Assembly (NCBI GenBank): GCA_003415625.1
Contig: PYIU01000006.1
Coordinates: 1,178,001-1,242,000, forward strand
DNA length: 64,000 nucleotides
Direction: 5' to 3'
Source of the DNA: Aquanectria penicillioides
Lineage: Eukaryota; Ascomycota; Sordariomycetes; Hypocreales; Nectriaceae
Made by a program: the position numbers and the translations under genes. Position 1 is the first letter of the stretch. Every line of letters begins with the position of its first letter. The notes beneath the pieces are model-generated. The model had not been told where the DNA came from, searched no databases, and saw nothing but the letters and a program-made list of their open reading frames with translations. Below are positions 23,123 to 35,571 of this stretch, in pieces.

Positions 23123-23771
23123 ATTAAAAGAAATGCGGCGTCCACACAGTTGACTGTCTGTGTGATCAAAGTCGAAGGATTCCGCATCCACAGTCACTAG
23201 CGACGAAGCTGCGACATCGAGGTGGCAATTCGGATGGCAGCTTGCTGCGTTGGCAAGTGGGTGTTGAAAGTTGAGGTGGATTGTTTACTTTCAGCTGCCG
23301 CAGATCGTAAATAGTGGAGCTCGGTAGGTGAGGCGAGTGGGTTGACTAGCTTGGCGCCGGGTCGGGCATCTGTGCAGCGACGGCCACTGAGGCTCCGGCG
23401 GTTTGGGGCGCTTATTGGCTGCTAGCTCGAAACCATTGGCGCTGCAGTCTCCCACTGGAGCCGCCACGAACCCTGAGCAAGGCCCTGCGTCCCCCGCTAC
23501 AGGCGCTCCGCAGACGTGTTCGTGCAGAGATCAGTGGGCTGATGACACCGCCTTTCGAGTCAGACATTGGCAAGCTCTGTCAGAGGCAAGAAACTACCCC
23601 GCCATCGCTGGCGACGTCACAAGTCGAAACCTTTTCATCCACTCCGGCTTGATGCCATCCTTAAAAAAACACACCCTGTCAACCAAAGAATTCGAGATCC
23701 CTGCCAACATGGCTTCTTCCCTGTAGAGCGTCACGGCCTAGGCTGTGGCACTTACCTCCGTTCACGCAACC
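23123..23771. promoter_or_regulatory. Divergent promoter of cut12 and GCN2
   Basis: A 649-bp region between two divergent start codons. A short open frame at 23403-23726 and an ATG at about 23709 lie upstream of the GCN2 start. The sequence just before GCN2 (ATGGCTTCTTCCCTGTAG, 23709-23726) is therefore a five-codon upstream reading frame, if transcription begins before it. No classical factor site stands out. Confidence 0.5.
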
Positions 23772-26700
23772 ATGTCGTGGAAGGCACCTGGGGTATGGAA
23801 GACGCCCTTAAACACCACCAAGAAGAACGATGACTCAAGCTTCCCGGGCCTCCAACCTGCGGCGAGCCCGGAGGTTCACACCAAAATCGAGTACGATGAG
23901 CTCCAGCAGAATGAGCTTCTAGCTCTCGAAGCCATCTATGGCGAGGACTTCGTCATGCACACGGGAGCTCACAGCGCCTGGAAGGTACACCATCCCACCA
24001 CGTCCCATGTCGACGCTTTCGCCTCGACCAGAAGCTTACGATCCGTAGAGAACAGATCCATGTTTCGATATCCGAATAAAATCTTCGAGCGACGATGACT
24101 TCGCCATCACCCTTACTCTTACCATGACTGCTACGTATCCGAAGACCCCCCCTGTTATCGTCATCAAGGATCATGACCTAAGAGGGGTCGCCCTATTGAA
24201 GATCGAAAAGTTCATCGAGATGCAGCCCAAAGTCTTCGCTCAAGACGAGGAGGAAATGATTGATAAAATTGTCGAAGGTGTCCGTGACATACTCGAGGAT
24301 GCCGCACAGGCCAAGGCCAACGGCAAACACCTTCCCTCTTTAGAGGAGGAGCGAGAACGACACGAGGCATCCATGGCGAAACGAGCAAAAGAGGAAAAAG
24401 AAGAGGCTGAACGAAAGAAGATTGAAGAGTCAAAGGAGGAGGAACGTGTCATCGCCGAAATGCTTCAACAGCAGATCGATAGACAACGCCAAAAGGGGAG
24501 GGAGTCTAAGCGGCGTCCAAACGGCAGCCATCCCTTGCAACCTACAACCAGCACCAGCTCTGATACCGAAGTCATAGATTTCGACCAGTTTTGTAACACA
24601 ACAGATAAATCTGGAAATATGATTACTTTCAAGTCTGTTGCAGGAAAGTATGACCCCCGCCAGGGTCCAGTCTCGATCGTGTACACGGTCCGGCCAGTTC
24701 TTACCAATGGGCAAGGCAGCATGACGCTAGCACTAAAGGAATCTATTCTCCGTTCCAGTGGAAAAGACTCAAAGGATTTCAAGAAGCAGCTACAGAGTCT
24801 CGAATCCCGCCTTCAGGATCTCAAGACTGTAAAGCGAGTAGTCCACAGGCACCTTGTCGAAATTATCGATTTCAAAGTTCAGGGTGGGATCGCCGGCGAT
24901 CCGAGTGTCGCAAACACTTGGACTGTAAGTGTCATGACTCCTTTGGCCGAGAAGGGAGCTTTGGAAGAACTCTTGGAACTGGCAGGCCATATCGAGGTGG
25001 GCAAGGTGCGATCTTGGACAAGGGACTTGCTAGATGCACTCAACTTCCTTCACAACAAGAATATTGCTCATCAAGATATTCATGCCGGGAATATCCTTTT
25101 GTTCCGTGAACCCACTGGTGAAATTGTCCCTAAGATCTCAGATTCTTGGTACCAAAGGGAAATTCACAACATAAGCACACAAAAGCAGGGCCTCCCAGGC
25201 ATGAACACGGCCAAATCTGCTTACTGGCTTCCTCCGGAGATTGCTGGGGCATCGAAACCCCAATACACATATAAGACTGACATCTGGGACTTTGGGGTCG
25301 TCTTTGTTCAGATGATATTTGGCCTAGATGTTCTTCGCACATATTCATCACCTAAGAATTTGATGGAGTCACTCACGCTGTCGCACTCACTCCACGAACT
25401 TGTCAGTAGGTTTTTTAAAGAGGACAAGCAAAAGAGACCACGCGCCTTTGAGCTTGGATCAAGCGAATTCCTTGCTACTGATGCGCCGGTACTATTCGAC
25501 GACGCATCTGCTATCTTATCTAGCAGCCCGTCCATGACGTCCTTGCAGGTGCTTCCTCAGAGGTTACGGCGTGACTCAAATACTAGGGGGTTGGCATTAT
25601 CTCGATACACTGAGGACTTCATTGAAGAGGGCCGACTCGGTAAAGGCGGATTTGGCGAGGTGGTCAAAGCCAGGAAAAAGCTTGATGGTCAAATATATGC
25701 TATCAAGAAAATCACCCAACGCTCACAGGCCAGTCTTACGGAGATATTGAAAGAGGTTCGCCTTCTGTCACAGCTCAGTCATCCAGCCGTAGTTCGATAC
25801 TACAATACTTGGGTTGAGGAGATCCCAGATCTGACAGATACGGAAGATGACACCTCAACGGATTACTTCACTGAAGATACTCGAGAAACAGGATCTGCAG
25901 GAATCGATATCCAGTTTGCTACGAGCACCGGAGGGTTGGACTTCATGTCTTCGAATGCCCACGTTGAATTCAGTTACGACGACTCTGATGAGAATGATGA
26001 GGATGATGATGATGAAACAGAGGAGGAGGATGAGTCCGAAACTGATAGCATTGCTGTTGGCCGTGCTGTTTCTCCCGAGAAGGAGAGGCATGCAGCTCTT
26101 CAGCGAAGGCTCCGTTACCAAAGATCCTATCGAACAATTCTCTACATCTCAATGGAGTATTGTGAAAAGCGGGTATGTTTGTTGTGGCTCCTGCTTTGGA
26201 TGGCAGTCAAGTTCTAACAGTGATCAGACTTTGCGAGATCTCATCCAACGAGGCTTACACAAGAACACGTTGGAGATTTGGAGGCTTTTCCGCCAGATCC
26301 TGGAAGGTTTGGCACATATCCATGGGCTAAGCATTGTTCACCGTGATTTGAAGCCAGAGAACATCTTCATTAGCAGCAGTTCTGACGGTGTCGACAACGT
26401 CAAGATCGGAGATTTCGGTCTCGCCACTAGTGGCCAGTTTTCGGTTGACAGAGCTGCTGGAAATAGTCTTGAGACTGACGATATGACACGGAGCATTGGT
26501 ACTGCATACTATTCTGCTCCTGAGGTGAGGTCTGCTGTCAATGGGATGTACAGTACCAAAGTAGATGTGAGTGTTAGAACAGGCGCTGCTAATACTACGC
26601 TAACTTCAGCACTCAGATGTATTCTCTCGGTATTATTTTCTTCGAAATGTGCTACCTCCCAATGATGGGCATGCAAAAGGCCGATGTTCTTGGTCAACTC

Positions 26701-28911
26701 CGACGGCCAAAACCGATGCTTCCGTCAGATTTCAAGCCAGCGGAGAAGGTCCAGACGGACATCGTTTTGTCATTGGTTAATCACAACCCGAAGGAAAGGC
26801 CTTCAAGCTCCGATCTCCTTAAAAGCGGAAAGCTACCTGTCCAGATGGAGAGCGAAACGATTCGACGAACTCTGGCGGGCTTGGCTGACCCCAGTTCCCC
26901 CTATTATCGCAAGATGCTTTCAACTCTGTTTGCGAAACCGATGGAGCCAACCAAGAACTATGCCTGGGACATGTTCTCTTCTACCCCAAATCCCACTGAG
27001 TTGTTAAATCAGGGGATTGTGAAAAAGACACTAACGTCAATATTCCAACATCATGGAGCCCTTGAATGTCCAAGAAGTTCCATCTATCCTCGCTCTTCCC
27101 ACTACGGAGATAATGTAGTTCAGCTATTAGATCAAAGTGGATCGGTTCTTCAACTCCCTTACGATTTGACAATGGGGAACGCCAGAATGATGTCAAAGCA
27201 ATCCAATGGGCCCTCTATCGAGAAGACATTCACATTCGGCAGCATCTTTCGGGACAAGCAGGACACAGGACAACCACAGATGTTTGGTGAAGTTGATTTT
27301 GACATCGTAACTACAGATACTCTAGACCTAGCACTAAAGGAAGCCGAGGTGATGAAGGTTATGGACGAGATCATTCACAGGTTTCCTTCACTTTCATCAT
27401 CAGCCATGTGCTTCCACCTTGGCCATTCTGATCTGCTTCAACTTATCTTTGAGCACTGCGGGATCGAGCCTGCCTGCAGACGTGCGGCAGCAGATGTCTT
27501 GAGCAAGCTGAACATTCACAACTTCGCCTGGCAGAAGATTAGGATTGAGCTGCGGTCATCAGCTGTAGGTGTTTCAGCAACCAGTGTTGATGAGCTACAA
27601 AAATTTGATTTCCGAGGTACCATACCACCAAAGATGCCTGTAGAAGGCTACGCCGACTATGAGAAATCTTTGACTAACTGCGCAACAGATACCCCAAACA
27701 AGACATTCTCCAAGCTCAAGTCTCTCTTTGAGGGTACAGACATGTATCAACGTGCTGCCTCGACCATTGCACATCTCAAGGAGGTGGCAGAGTACGCTAA
27801 GCGGTTCGACGTCAGGACCAAAATCTACATCAACCCACTTAACAGCTTGAAGGAAGGATTCTACATGGGAGGAATCCTCTTCTCATGTCTTTACGACAAG
27901 AAAGTCAAGGACGTCTTTGCCGCTGGTGGCCGGTATGACCACTTAATTAAGGAGCAGCGGCCCAAGATTGGCGGTCAATTCAACGAAAGACATGCTGTTG
28001 GGTTCAGTCTTGCTTGGGAACGTCTAGCCAGGATCCACAAGTCAGGTGGGAAATCGTTCCTCAAGAAGATTGAAGACGAGGCCAATGGAGTGTTCAACTC
28101 TCGACGGGTAAGTTTTTTTTTTTTTTGTTATCTCGCTATTTATTGCATAGCTAAGGCTGTTACTGATATGATTACCAAGTGTGATGTTCTAGTTGCAAGT
28201 TTCGATACAGCCCTACTCAGATCCTCTGGGGTTGAGCTATTGCAACTGCTCTGGTCTCATGATATCAGTGCAGAGATGGCTAAAGATTCCAGGTCTCCAG
28301 AAGATCTCTTATCAAAGCACCGTGATGAAAACCACTCATGGATCATCATTATCAAGCCAGACTCCATGCTAAAGATTAAGACCATGGGGCGAAAAGATGT
28401 AGCGGATGTAGATATTCCGTCAACACAACTTTTCTCATGGCTTCGAGGCGAAATTCGGGAACGAGACTCGAGAGCTTTGGCAAAGCTTCGAGGCATTGCA
28501 CCGCAAGCGGAAGCCGGAGCCTCATCCAGCTCGGGCGAGAAGGGCCCAGAGCAAGAAGTGAAGGTGTTAGTGGCCCAAACTCGAAGCAAGAAGTTCAATC
28601 GGCGAACTGTGGTGGAACAAGCCCAGTCCAGCGCTGGAAGTCTGGTACGATCGTTCTTAGACGGCTCCATCTTGGCCATTGAGACAGGCGACCAGGTGAT
28701 GGAATTGATACGTGACACAGCGCTATCTGAACCTGAGAGCTGGCGTCAGGTCGAGCATGCAGTGACTACTTCAGAAAAGAAGTACATACGCGAGATTCAT
28801 GATCAACTGGATACCTGGCGGCACAAGTTTGAGAGGCGAGGTGGCACTCGCCATTCTTTCCTCTACAATTTCCGGTCGGGTAACTGCATCTACTATGATC
28901 TTGGTGCATAG
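23772..28911 (+). CDS. gcn2: eIF2-alpha kinase GCN2 (CPC-3)
   Basis: Stress kinase that senses uncharged tRNA and phosphorylates eIF2alpha, switching on general amino-acid control. Exons 23772-23984, 24049-26172, 26228-26566, 26617-28107 and 28180-28911; 1632 residues. Order of domains: an RWD domain at residues 15-145 ([13 protein letters not shown] ... [12 protein letters not shown]) that binds Gcn1, then a charged coiled coil. A pseudokinase at about 250-530 has the degenerate loop [12 protein letters not shown]. The true kinase starts at about residue 600 ([28 protein letters not shown]) with an acidic insert and [10 protein letters not shown] near 817. A histidyl-tRNA-synthetase-like domain (about 950-1400) and a C-terminal ribosome-binding region follow. 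The frame stays open through 28108-28179, but that 72-nt stretch is almost surely an intron: GTAAGT donor, T14 run, and FNSRR joined to CDVLVASFD. Confidence 0.96.
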
Positions 28912-31020
28912 ATTAGGACTGCTAGGAAGGCCGCAACATCAAAGGAGAATATGAGCAAGGCATATTTAGGTAGGTGATTTTTGCGATAGATGGGAGCCGA
29001 TATTTACGGCTGCCTCATGCATAGCCTGGCAGATACCCTGAAGTTCTTGGTGTTTGCATTGATATTCCCGATCAGCGTTGCTTTTCCTTATGTGCAATGC
29101 CCTGACGGCGTTTGTCTTGTCCGGATAGATGAATCAGCAACCACGATTTAAACTTCACAGAAATTCCATTATTTTAGCATCATTTCCTCTCAATGACAGA
29201 AACCATTCGAATTAAGGAACCCTGTGGGATCTCGGGTTATCAATAAGATTTTGATCATAATTGGCGGAGCTTGGATGTTCTGTATGATAGGACTTTTGCG
29301 AGATTGACCCTGCACTGACTCATGTCGCCTTGATCGTGTGATGAGGCTAGTTTAATGACGATGGCGTTTTCAAAGTGACCGGTTGGGTAATTTGAGATGA
29401 GAAGAGCCTCCGCAAGCGGAATTTTCCAGACCAAAGGCCCTATTTGCTTGTCTTAATCTCACTGCTGCCTTGAACTATACTACATGAGATGCATCTTGGC
29501 TGAAGAGTCAAACAGGTGGATCTACAGGGTAGTCATCTCCAGCGAGGCACGGCCATGCAATACATGTACAGTATGAAGATGAAGGTCAAAAGTCACAGCA
29601 CGGCATTTCGATCGAAGGCGAACCGGAATGGAGGAAAATTCGAGAACAGAGGCAAAATGGGATCCCCAGACTTGGTGGAATGCGGATGTGCTATGAAAAA
29701 AAAAAGTTCAAACCAAAGCAGCCATTCCCGTCCATGACGATGTCGAGTCGCCTCCGAATGTCGGGGCCCGCGACGAAGCCGGGGGGGCCGGGATCGGTAC
29801 GTACCTCGCGACGTGGAGCCGGACAATGGCCGTGACTGCGACCATGACCGGGAGAGTGGGCAGGTGGGTCAGGGGACCACCACCTCCTTCGGTCCATCCT
29901 TGCCTCCCCCCTCGACGTCAGTTGTACATTGGGAGGGACGTCCACACATGTACCTGCTCCCTCATGTCTGATACATAACTCGCCTGGGAAGTTGGGAGAC
30001 GTCTGGCCAGCCCAGGTCAGACACTGGTCATGATGCAGTGAGCATAATGTCAGCTCCCAAATAGGCTCCAGGGCACGAGGTTGGAAAAAGAAAAAGAAAA
30101 AAAAGAAAAAAAAAGAAAAAGAAAATACAAATCCGAGAAGCACAAAAGGGGCATGGCACATTCATCATAACCTGATCAAGAGGGAAAGAGTGACCGAGAC
30201 GAACCGGCCGCCTGATGTGGTTTCCGGTTTCAGGCGCCAGCCGGTGTCCATGTGGCATGTGGCAGGCGGTGCGCTGTGGACATGGACAATGGATACGTAC
30301 TACTGTGGTATGGTGTAGGTATGTATGGCACCTACCAAGACGCTAGATGCTGAAGACCAGACGCTGAACGCCGGTACCTTATGTGCCTGTTAGTGGCGGC
30401 AGGAACGGCCTGGCCGAGTGACTCCCCCAAAAAACCCGCGGAACCTTCCCTCCCCAGGACGACCAACCGGCCTTACTTACAATTGCAACGCCGGACCTGA
30501 CAAAAAGGAAGCATTTGCCTTTCTTTTTCTTCCTCTTCCTTACATAACCCAACCCAAATTAAAGCATCAAACCACCAAAAGAAAAGTGACGAGCTTTTGG
30601 CCACTGCGCCGTCTTTTTCCCTCCTATTTCACTCTTTGACTGTCTACTTTGGCTCTTCCCCCTTCTCCTGGCATCGTGGCCTGACTCGGCCAACGCAAAA
30701 CCAAACCGGTGTCCGATTGACTGACCAACGAAACGTCGTTTGCCCGCTCTATCGTTGCCGCCGCCGCTCACGCCGCGCCTAGCCCATAGCCCAACCCTTC
30801 GACCGCCTTTCCCGCCGCTTGCCGGGCTGACCTGACTACAACCTGACCGATCCATCCATCAGCGTTGGCGTTGGGCTCGTTTTCCTTCCCATCAACACCA
30901 TCCCGCTCGCTCGCCTTTCCTGCGCCTCCGTGTTCCCGACAAGCGACTGTTTGTCTCGCCTCTATCCTCGCTCTGCCACCACAAGACATCACTTTTTCTT
31001 TACACCTGGCGTAATTCAAC
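28912..31020. other. Intergenic region upstream of the CDC34-type gene
   Basis: About 2.1 kb without a supported gene. An A-rich tract of repeated AAAAAG units lies at 30085-30130 and creates an artefactual minus-strand frame of phenylalanines. The last 500 bases (about 30500-31015) are C/T-rich on the plus strand and look like the promoter and 5' leader of the E2 gene. Open frames here have Pro/Arg/Ser-rich compositions and no domain. Confidence 0.5.
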
Positions 31021-31758
31021 ATGGCTCAGAAGCGACTGATGCAGGAGTTGCAACCCCTCCAGAAGGAGAAGTGGGTTTACATTGAGGTATGATCATGACG
31101 CCCCCCATCCCCTCATTTCTGCCGGGCACCGCTGACTTGAAGTTCCCTAACAGACCGACGACACCAACCTCTTCCGATGGAAACTTGGTCTTTGGGTTGT
31201 CAACCCAGATAGCGTCTGGCACGGTGCCTATCTCAAGGCAGAGATGCGCTTCCCCAACGAATACCCTTATCAACCGCCCACTTTCCGATTCCTCACCAAG
31301 AACATTTGCCACCCCAACGTCTACACCGACGGAAACCTCTGCATCTCTATCCTCCACAAGCCTGGTGAGGACGAGGCCTCAGGCGAGTTGGCCAACGAGC
31401 GTTGGAACGTCCTCCACGGCGTTGAGTCGGTTTTGCGATCCGTCCTCCTCCTCCTTGACGATCCCGAGATCAACTCACCCGCCAACGTCGACGCCAGCGT
31501 TCTGTACCGTGACCACCGCACCGACTACAACCGTCGAGCAAAGGAAACAATTGACAAGTCTCAAAAGGATATTCCTGAGGGTGTGACCATGCCCACCACT
31601 GCCGATCTCGCTCCAGTCCCCAGAAGCCTGTCGAAGACGATGCCGACTTCTGGAATATGACGGATGAGGAAGAAGACTTCGGCGGTAGCGATAGCGATGA
31701 GGATATGGAGTATTACGACGACGACGACGACGACGAGGACGACAAGGATCGGAAATAG
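31021..31758 (+). CDS. cdc34: Ubiquitin-conjugating enzyme E2, CDC34/UBE2R type, with an apparent one-base frameshift
   Basis: E2 enzyme that partners SCF-type ligases to build Lys48-linked chains, for example on cell-cycle inhibitors. Exons 31021-31086 and 31154-31758, intron 67 nt. The UBC core includes HPNVYTDGNLCISILH with the catalytic Cys. After it comes the acidic loop PGEDEASGELANERW found in Cdc34 and Ubc7 but absent from most E2s. The core ends SVLYRDHRTDYNRRAKE. The frame then breaks in ADLAPVP, at the four-C run 31618-31621. One base out of phase the sequence continues QKPVEDDADFWNMTDEEEDFGGSDSDEDMEYY and a poly-Asp tail to a stop at 31756. That acidic tail is the hallmark of Cdc34. 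With one extra base the protein is 223 residues. A 41-nt intron (GTGACC to CCCCAG) would also restore the frame but has a poor donor. Confidence 0.9.
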
Positions 31759-32548
31759 ACCGTTTCATTATCTCTGGAGGAAAAACACTTGGTCTGGCGT
31801 TTTCCAGCTTTTCCGACACCAGTCGACCGCTTCTGTTTTCCATCTTGTCTTACATCTCTATAGTTTGCCGGCATAGCGGATTGATTTTTCTTGGGCGTTA
31901 ACAGTGCTCCTGTCCCGACCAGGACCATGGATATGGGCATCCGGGGGAAAGCGGGGCAATTGGGCGTCCATTTTACGTATATCGGGTTTTCGGGGGGGCA
32001 GGTTGTAATCCTCGATGCATATGATTTATTTCCCGAGAGACGAGGGCGCTGAATGGCCCTTAACTTTCAATTTCTCTATAGAAACGCCGAAATAGACGCT
32101 CGGGTACGGGCAAAGGTTGTCACTCTGGATTATCAAAGTTCCCTCTCTTCTTTGTGTGAACATGGCAACAACGAGTTTGCATGGTGGCGTATTTAGTTGG
32201 TCATATGAATTTCTTGATTTATTAGATGCAAGCGAGCACTACGTAGTATCCAGACTCTGGAAAGGAACAAAGCAATTCCGACCTGAAGAACACTTTAAAC
32301 TCCATTGCCTTCCTTCATCATGTACTGGTTCTCGAAGATGGATGCACTGTGAGTAATGCCACGCTTATCCGCCTCTAATCATGTTCGCCGTCTCTCCGGA
32401 ACCCGATGCCCGACAAGGTTTTCTCGGTCTTGGGAACGCCCGCGGCCCGGTCCGGTCCTGTCCTCCGCGTGCCAACAATTGACCGTCCGGGTTGCTCAAT
32501 TGTCCACATCGGGCACCGTGGCATGGTTGTTTTGGGTCCGTGCTGTCG
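31759..32548. other. Convergent 3' flanks of cdc34 and the UBA/UIM gene
   Basis: A 790-bp region between two stop codons. It holds both 3' untranslated regions and short open frames with no recognisable content. Confidence 0.45.
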
Positions 32549-35500
32549 TTACTCATGGTGCTCCGGAATCTCCATGTCGATATCGATTGGATCCTTCTTG
32601 GTGGAAGTGGTTCTTGACAAGGCTACAAAGGATGGAGGCCTGGCCCTCTCCTGCATCTCCGGGCTCCGACTCTCTTCGGCATCTGGCGTGATGGTTCGTG
32701 TTTCATCGGTCTGGGCTCGATCGCTATCCTCCACCATCTCGGTTGTGCTCGTGGTTGGGGTCACGTCAATTGAAGCCGTCTCTGTTGGCGGCAGGTTGCG
32801 GGTTGGCAGTGGAGGGGCTGTTTCCGTGACCGAATCTATGCTGGCACTTCGGGCAAAGTCCAATCCACGCCCCGAAAGTTCCGTCATCTCTGTACCAACG
32901 CTCTCCTCTTGATCTAAGAACGGATTGTCGAACCCGTTCCTGTCATCACTCCCTATCGAAGCACGATTGCTGTCCATGGAATCAGCACTGTCCGATCGGT
33001 GTTTTCGCTTCGATGGCGAAATCGGATCCACAAATGCTGCCCGTCTTGTTTCGCCGGCTTCCGACTTCTCCTGGTTCAATTCCTGGCGGAATGCCTTGTT
33101 CTCTGCTTTCATAAATCTCTCAAGCTGACTTGTCAAAGCAAGCCGTGGGGTTTCTATGGCCTTTGGAGTGGCATAGACTAGCAAAGGAGTCTTGGTCTCC
33201 TGCCACATGTCTCGAAATACACGTTCGATCTCGACTTTCTAGAGGCTGGTTAGAGAACGTTTTGGCAACTCTTCATCGGTGGCTATACCTCTGCCTTGAC
33301 TGGCTGTTCCTCATTAGGGGTATACGCCAGCCGCCACCATTGATCTGATGGCTCTCTGGGTTCATCGTCCAACTCTATCAGATCTGCTTCACCTCGTTGA
33401 CAAACGTACACAACGTCTGAAGAGGTTGCCACGCCCCTGAGAAGGTACTTGTTACAACTCAATGGCTGCGGACGGCCCGGCTTGTCTGGTACAGTGAGAA
33501 GTCTTCCTAGAAATCTCTGTCTAGCTTTGATGCGTTCTAACTCGTCATTGAGTCCTAACGTCGAGTTAGCCACCGCCACTATCACATCATCAGGGAAACC
33601 GTTGATATTTACCTTTGACCCTGGTCTCCAAATCGGCTAGGAGGCGCTCAGAGAACTGGATCACCTCATCCACCTTGTCAAACCGCTCCTTTGACTTCTT
33701 GTCCATGTCGCACGGAGCCGCCTTGTAGTCAGGGTACTTGTCTGTGTCAAATCCCGACTTCTCCATGGCTTGAAATTGCGCCAAGCTCTCTAGGTAGCTG
33801 CTGTATCCCGCCCATTGATCTGCAGCCTTCTTGATCAGATCTCGTTTATCAAAGACTTGATGACTCCACTGGTTCTTCCACTGGTAGATGCGTTGCTCTT
33901 CTTCCGCAATCTTGGCCATTGCCTTCTTAGTCTTAAACCACCCGATTTGTATCCGCCTCGCCTCGTCCTTTCTGGTCGTTAGATATTTTTCTGGATAGAA
34001 AACTTCAGGAACTTCAATAGAATCTTCAGGCCCATCTCCGCCAATTCTTACGACAAGAACTTCGCCCATCTCCTTAAACATGGCCATCTTGGAAGACTCA
34101 TGCACCTCGTTCCACCCAAGCACGTCGTTCCACATGACATGATCTAGGGACTCGTATAAGGTTTTGATACTGGCATAATCACTCCGTAGATGCTCCATTT
34201 CTAGGAGACCGAATTTGGCGTGCTCATAGCCGAGACCGTCGCCATGAATTTCGGCCAATGCCGCAACCTGCACCAGCGGTTTTATCTTGTCCCCTTCCCT
34301 CTCTCCCAGCTGCTCATAAAACTGCTTCTCAGCACCAAGATTGGAGAATGGAATGAGGTCAGCTAGAACGCTGACAGTACCATGACTGCGATCGGTAGAG
34401 TCAAGGAACGCCATCAAGCGGTGAATTTCCTCCTGGAAGTCGGTTTTGGCTTGTACTTGTTGTCCCCACTGGAGTTCTCCGGTCTGCAGCTGGGCAAGAA
34501 CATGGGGTGGGAGGATTTCTTGACCTTTCCACCACTCACTGTTGTGTCCATAGGAGGCTGCAGGGGAACCAATTTCGAGCAAAACGTTTCGAGCCAGGGG
34601 GATCTCATGTAAAATCGTCAATAGACCCCCCAACTTGTGATCCCCCGCGGAACTAGTTCCTTGCACTAAAAAGGCGGGCGCGCCAGGTGTTCTCTTTCTT
34701 AACGAGGGTGGGGGACCGCTGTTCAAAGTCGTCTCGGAGGGACCCACAGGGACCATGGCCCAGTTGTCCTGATCATAGTCATTTCGATTCGCCGGGCCAA
34801 AATAAGGAGCAGAGGCGGAGGGCTCCACGATGGTGGGCTCTGGTTGAACTATGGTGATGCCGGCTTCCTGGGCTGACTCACGGAGCGCCCGTTGCATGTC
34901 TTCATCCTCCTGGGCTTGGCTGTTGGGCAAACCTGGGGTACGTGTTAGACTGTCGTGGGTTGTTGAGGGGAGAGTAATACCGGTTGCGGACGACGCAGCC
35001 CAGTCTACCATCCTACCCAGTGGCGATCGGTTATTCGTGCGTGATGGAGGCCTCGAGGGTGCACCGGGAGCATATGGATCGGAAGGAGGCGTTACGCCTT
35101 GGATGACGCTGTTGTGGTCAGGAGACTCGATGTGGAAGGCTACGAGGTCAGCCATCGGTGGGCGGCAAATTGTGTTGGACAGTACGAACATATGCCAGCA
35201 TTGTTATTATTGCCGTCTCGGTCGGCCGCAAACATGGACTCATCCCAGAGGCTCTGGTACTTTTGTCGGAACTGCTGAGGTTGAGCGGACATTCCCAACA
35301 CACTTGGAGTTTGGAGACGAGGGGTCGTACACTTTCAGGGTTATCGAAATACTGCATGACAACGCTCTCTACATTGCGGCTGTTGCTCTGCGAAGCCCAG
35401 CGTTAGCGATTCGATGCGATGCGCAAAGGGTCGCCTGTTTTGGCGGGGAGCTGGCGGCAGCGAGCGAACCTTGAGAGCTTGCGTGACGAGGAAGCGGTCG

Positions 35501-35571
35501 TCAACTGGGTTGAGACTCGCGAAGTCGATGACCTGCGAGATCTCGTCTTCTGAGGGCTCCGTCGATGCCAT
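32549..35571 (-). CDS. UBA/UIM protein resembling an inactive USP25/28-type deubiquitinase
   Basis: Six exons: 35470-35571, 35331-35387, 35190-35271, 33613-35139, 33289-33554 and 32549-33238; introns 82, 59, 50, 58 and 50 nt; 907 residues. The N-terminal 65 residues look like a UBA-like helical bundle (SQVIDFASLNPVDDRFLVTQALK ... VVMQYFDNPES). A good ubiquitin-interacting motif follows (EDEDMQRALRESAQEAG: acidic cluster, A, S). The middle begins HKLGGLLTILHEIPLARNVLL and continues WWKGQEILPP, recalling the start of a USP fold but without the catalytic NxGNTCYxN box. A long helical region and coiled coil follow, then an acidic, serine-rich tail. By inference it is a ubiquitin-binding scaffold. 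The USP relation is my reading and the catalytic residues are not seen. Two introns use GTTCGC and GTTCGT donors. Confidence 0.8.

Noticed and set aside
29691..30161. Minus-strand frame with a run of phenylalanines
   Set aside because: Created by the A-rich repeat at 30085-30130; no start or domain support.
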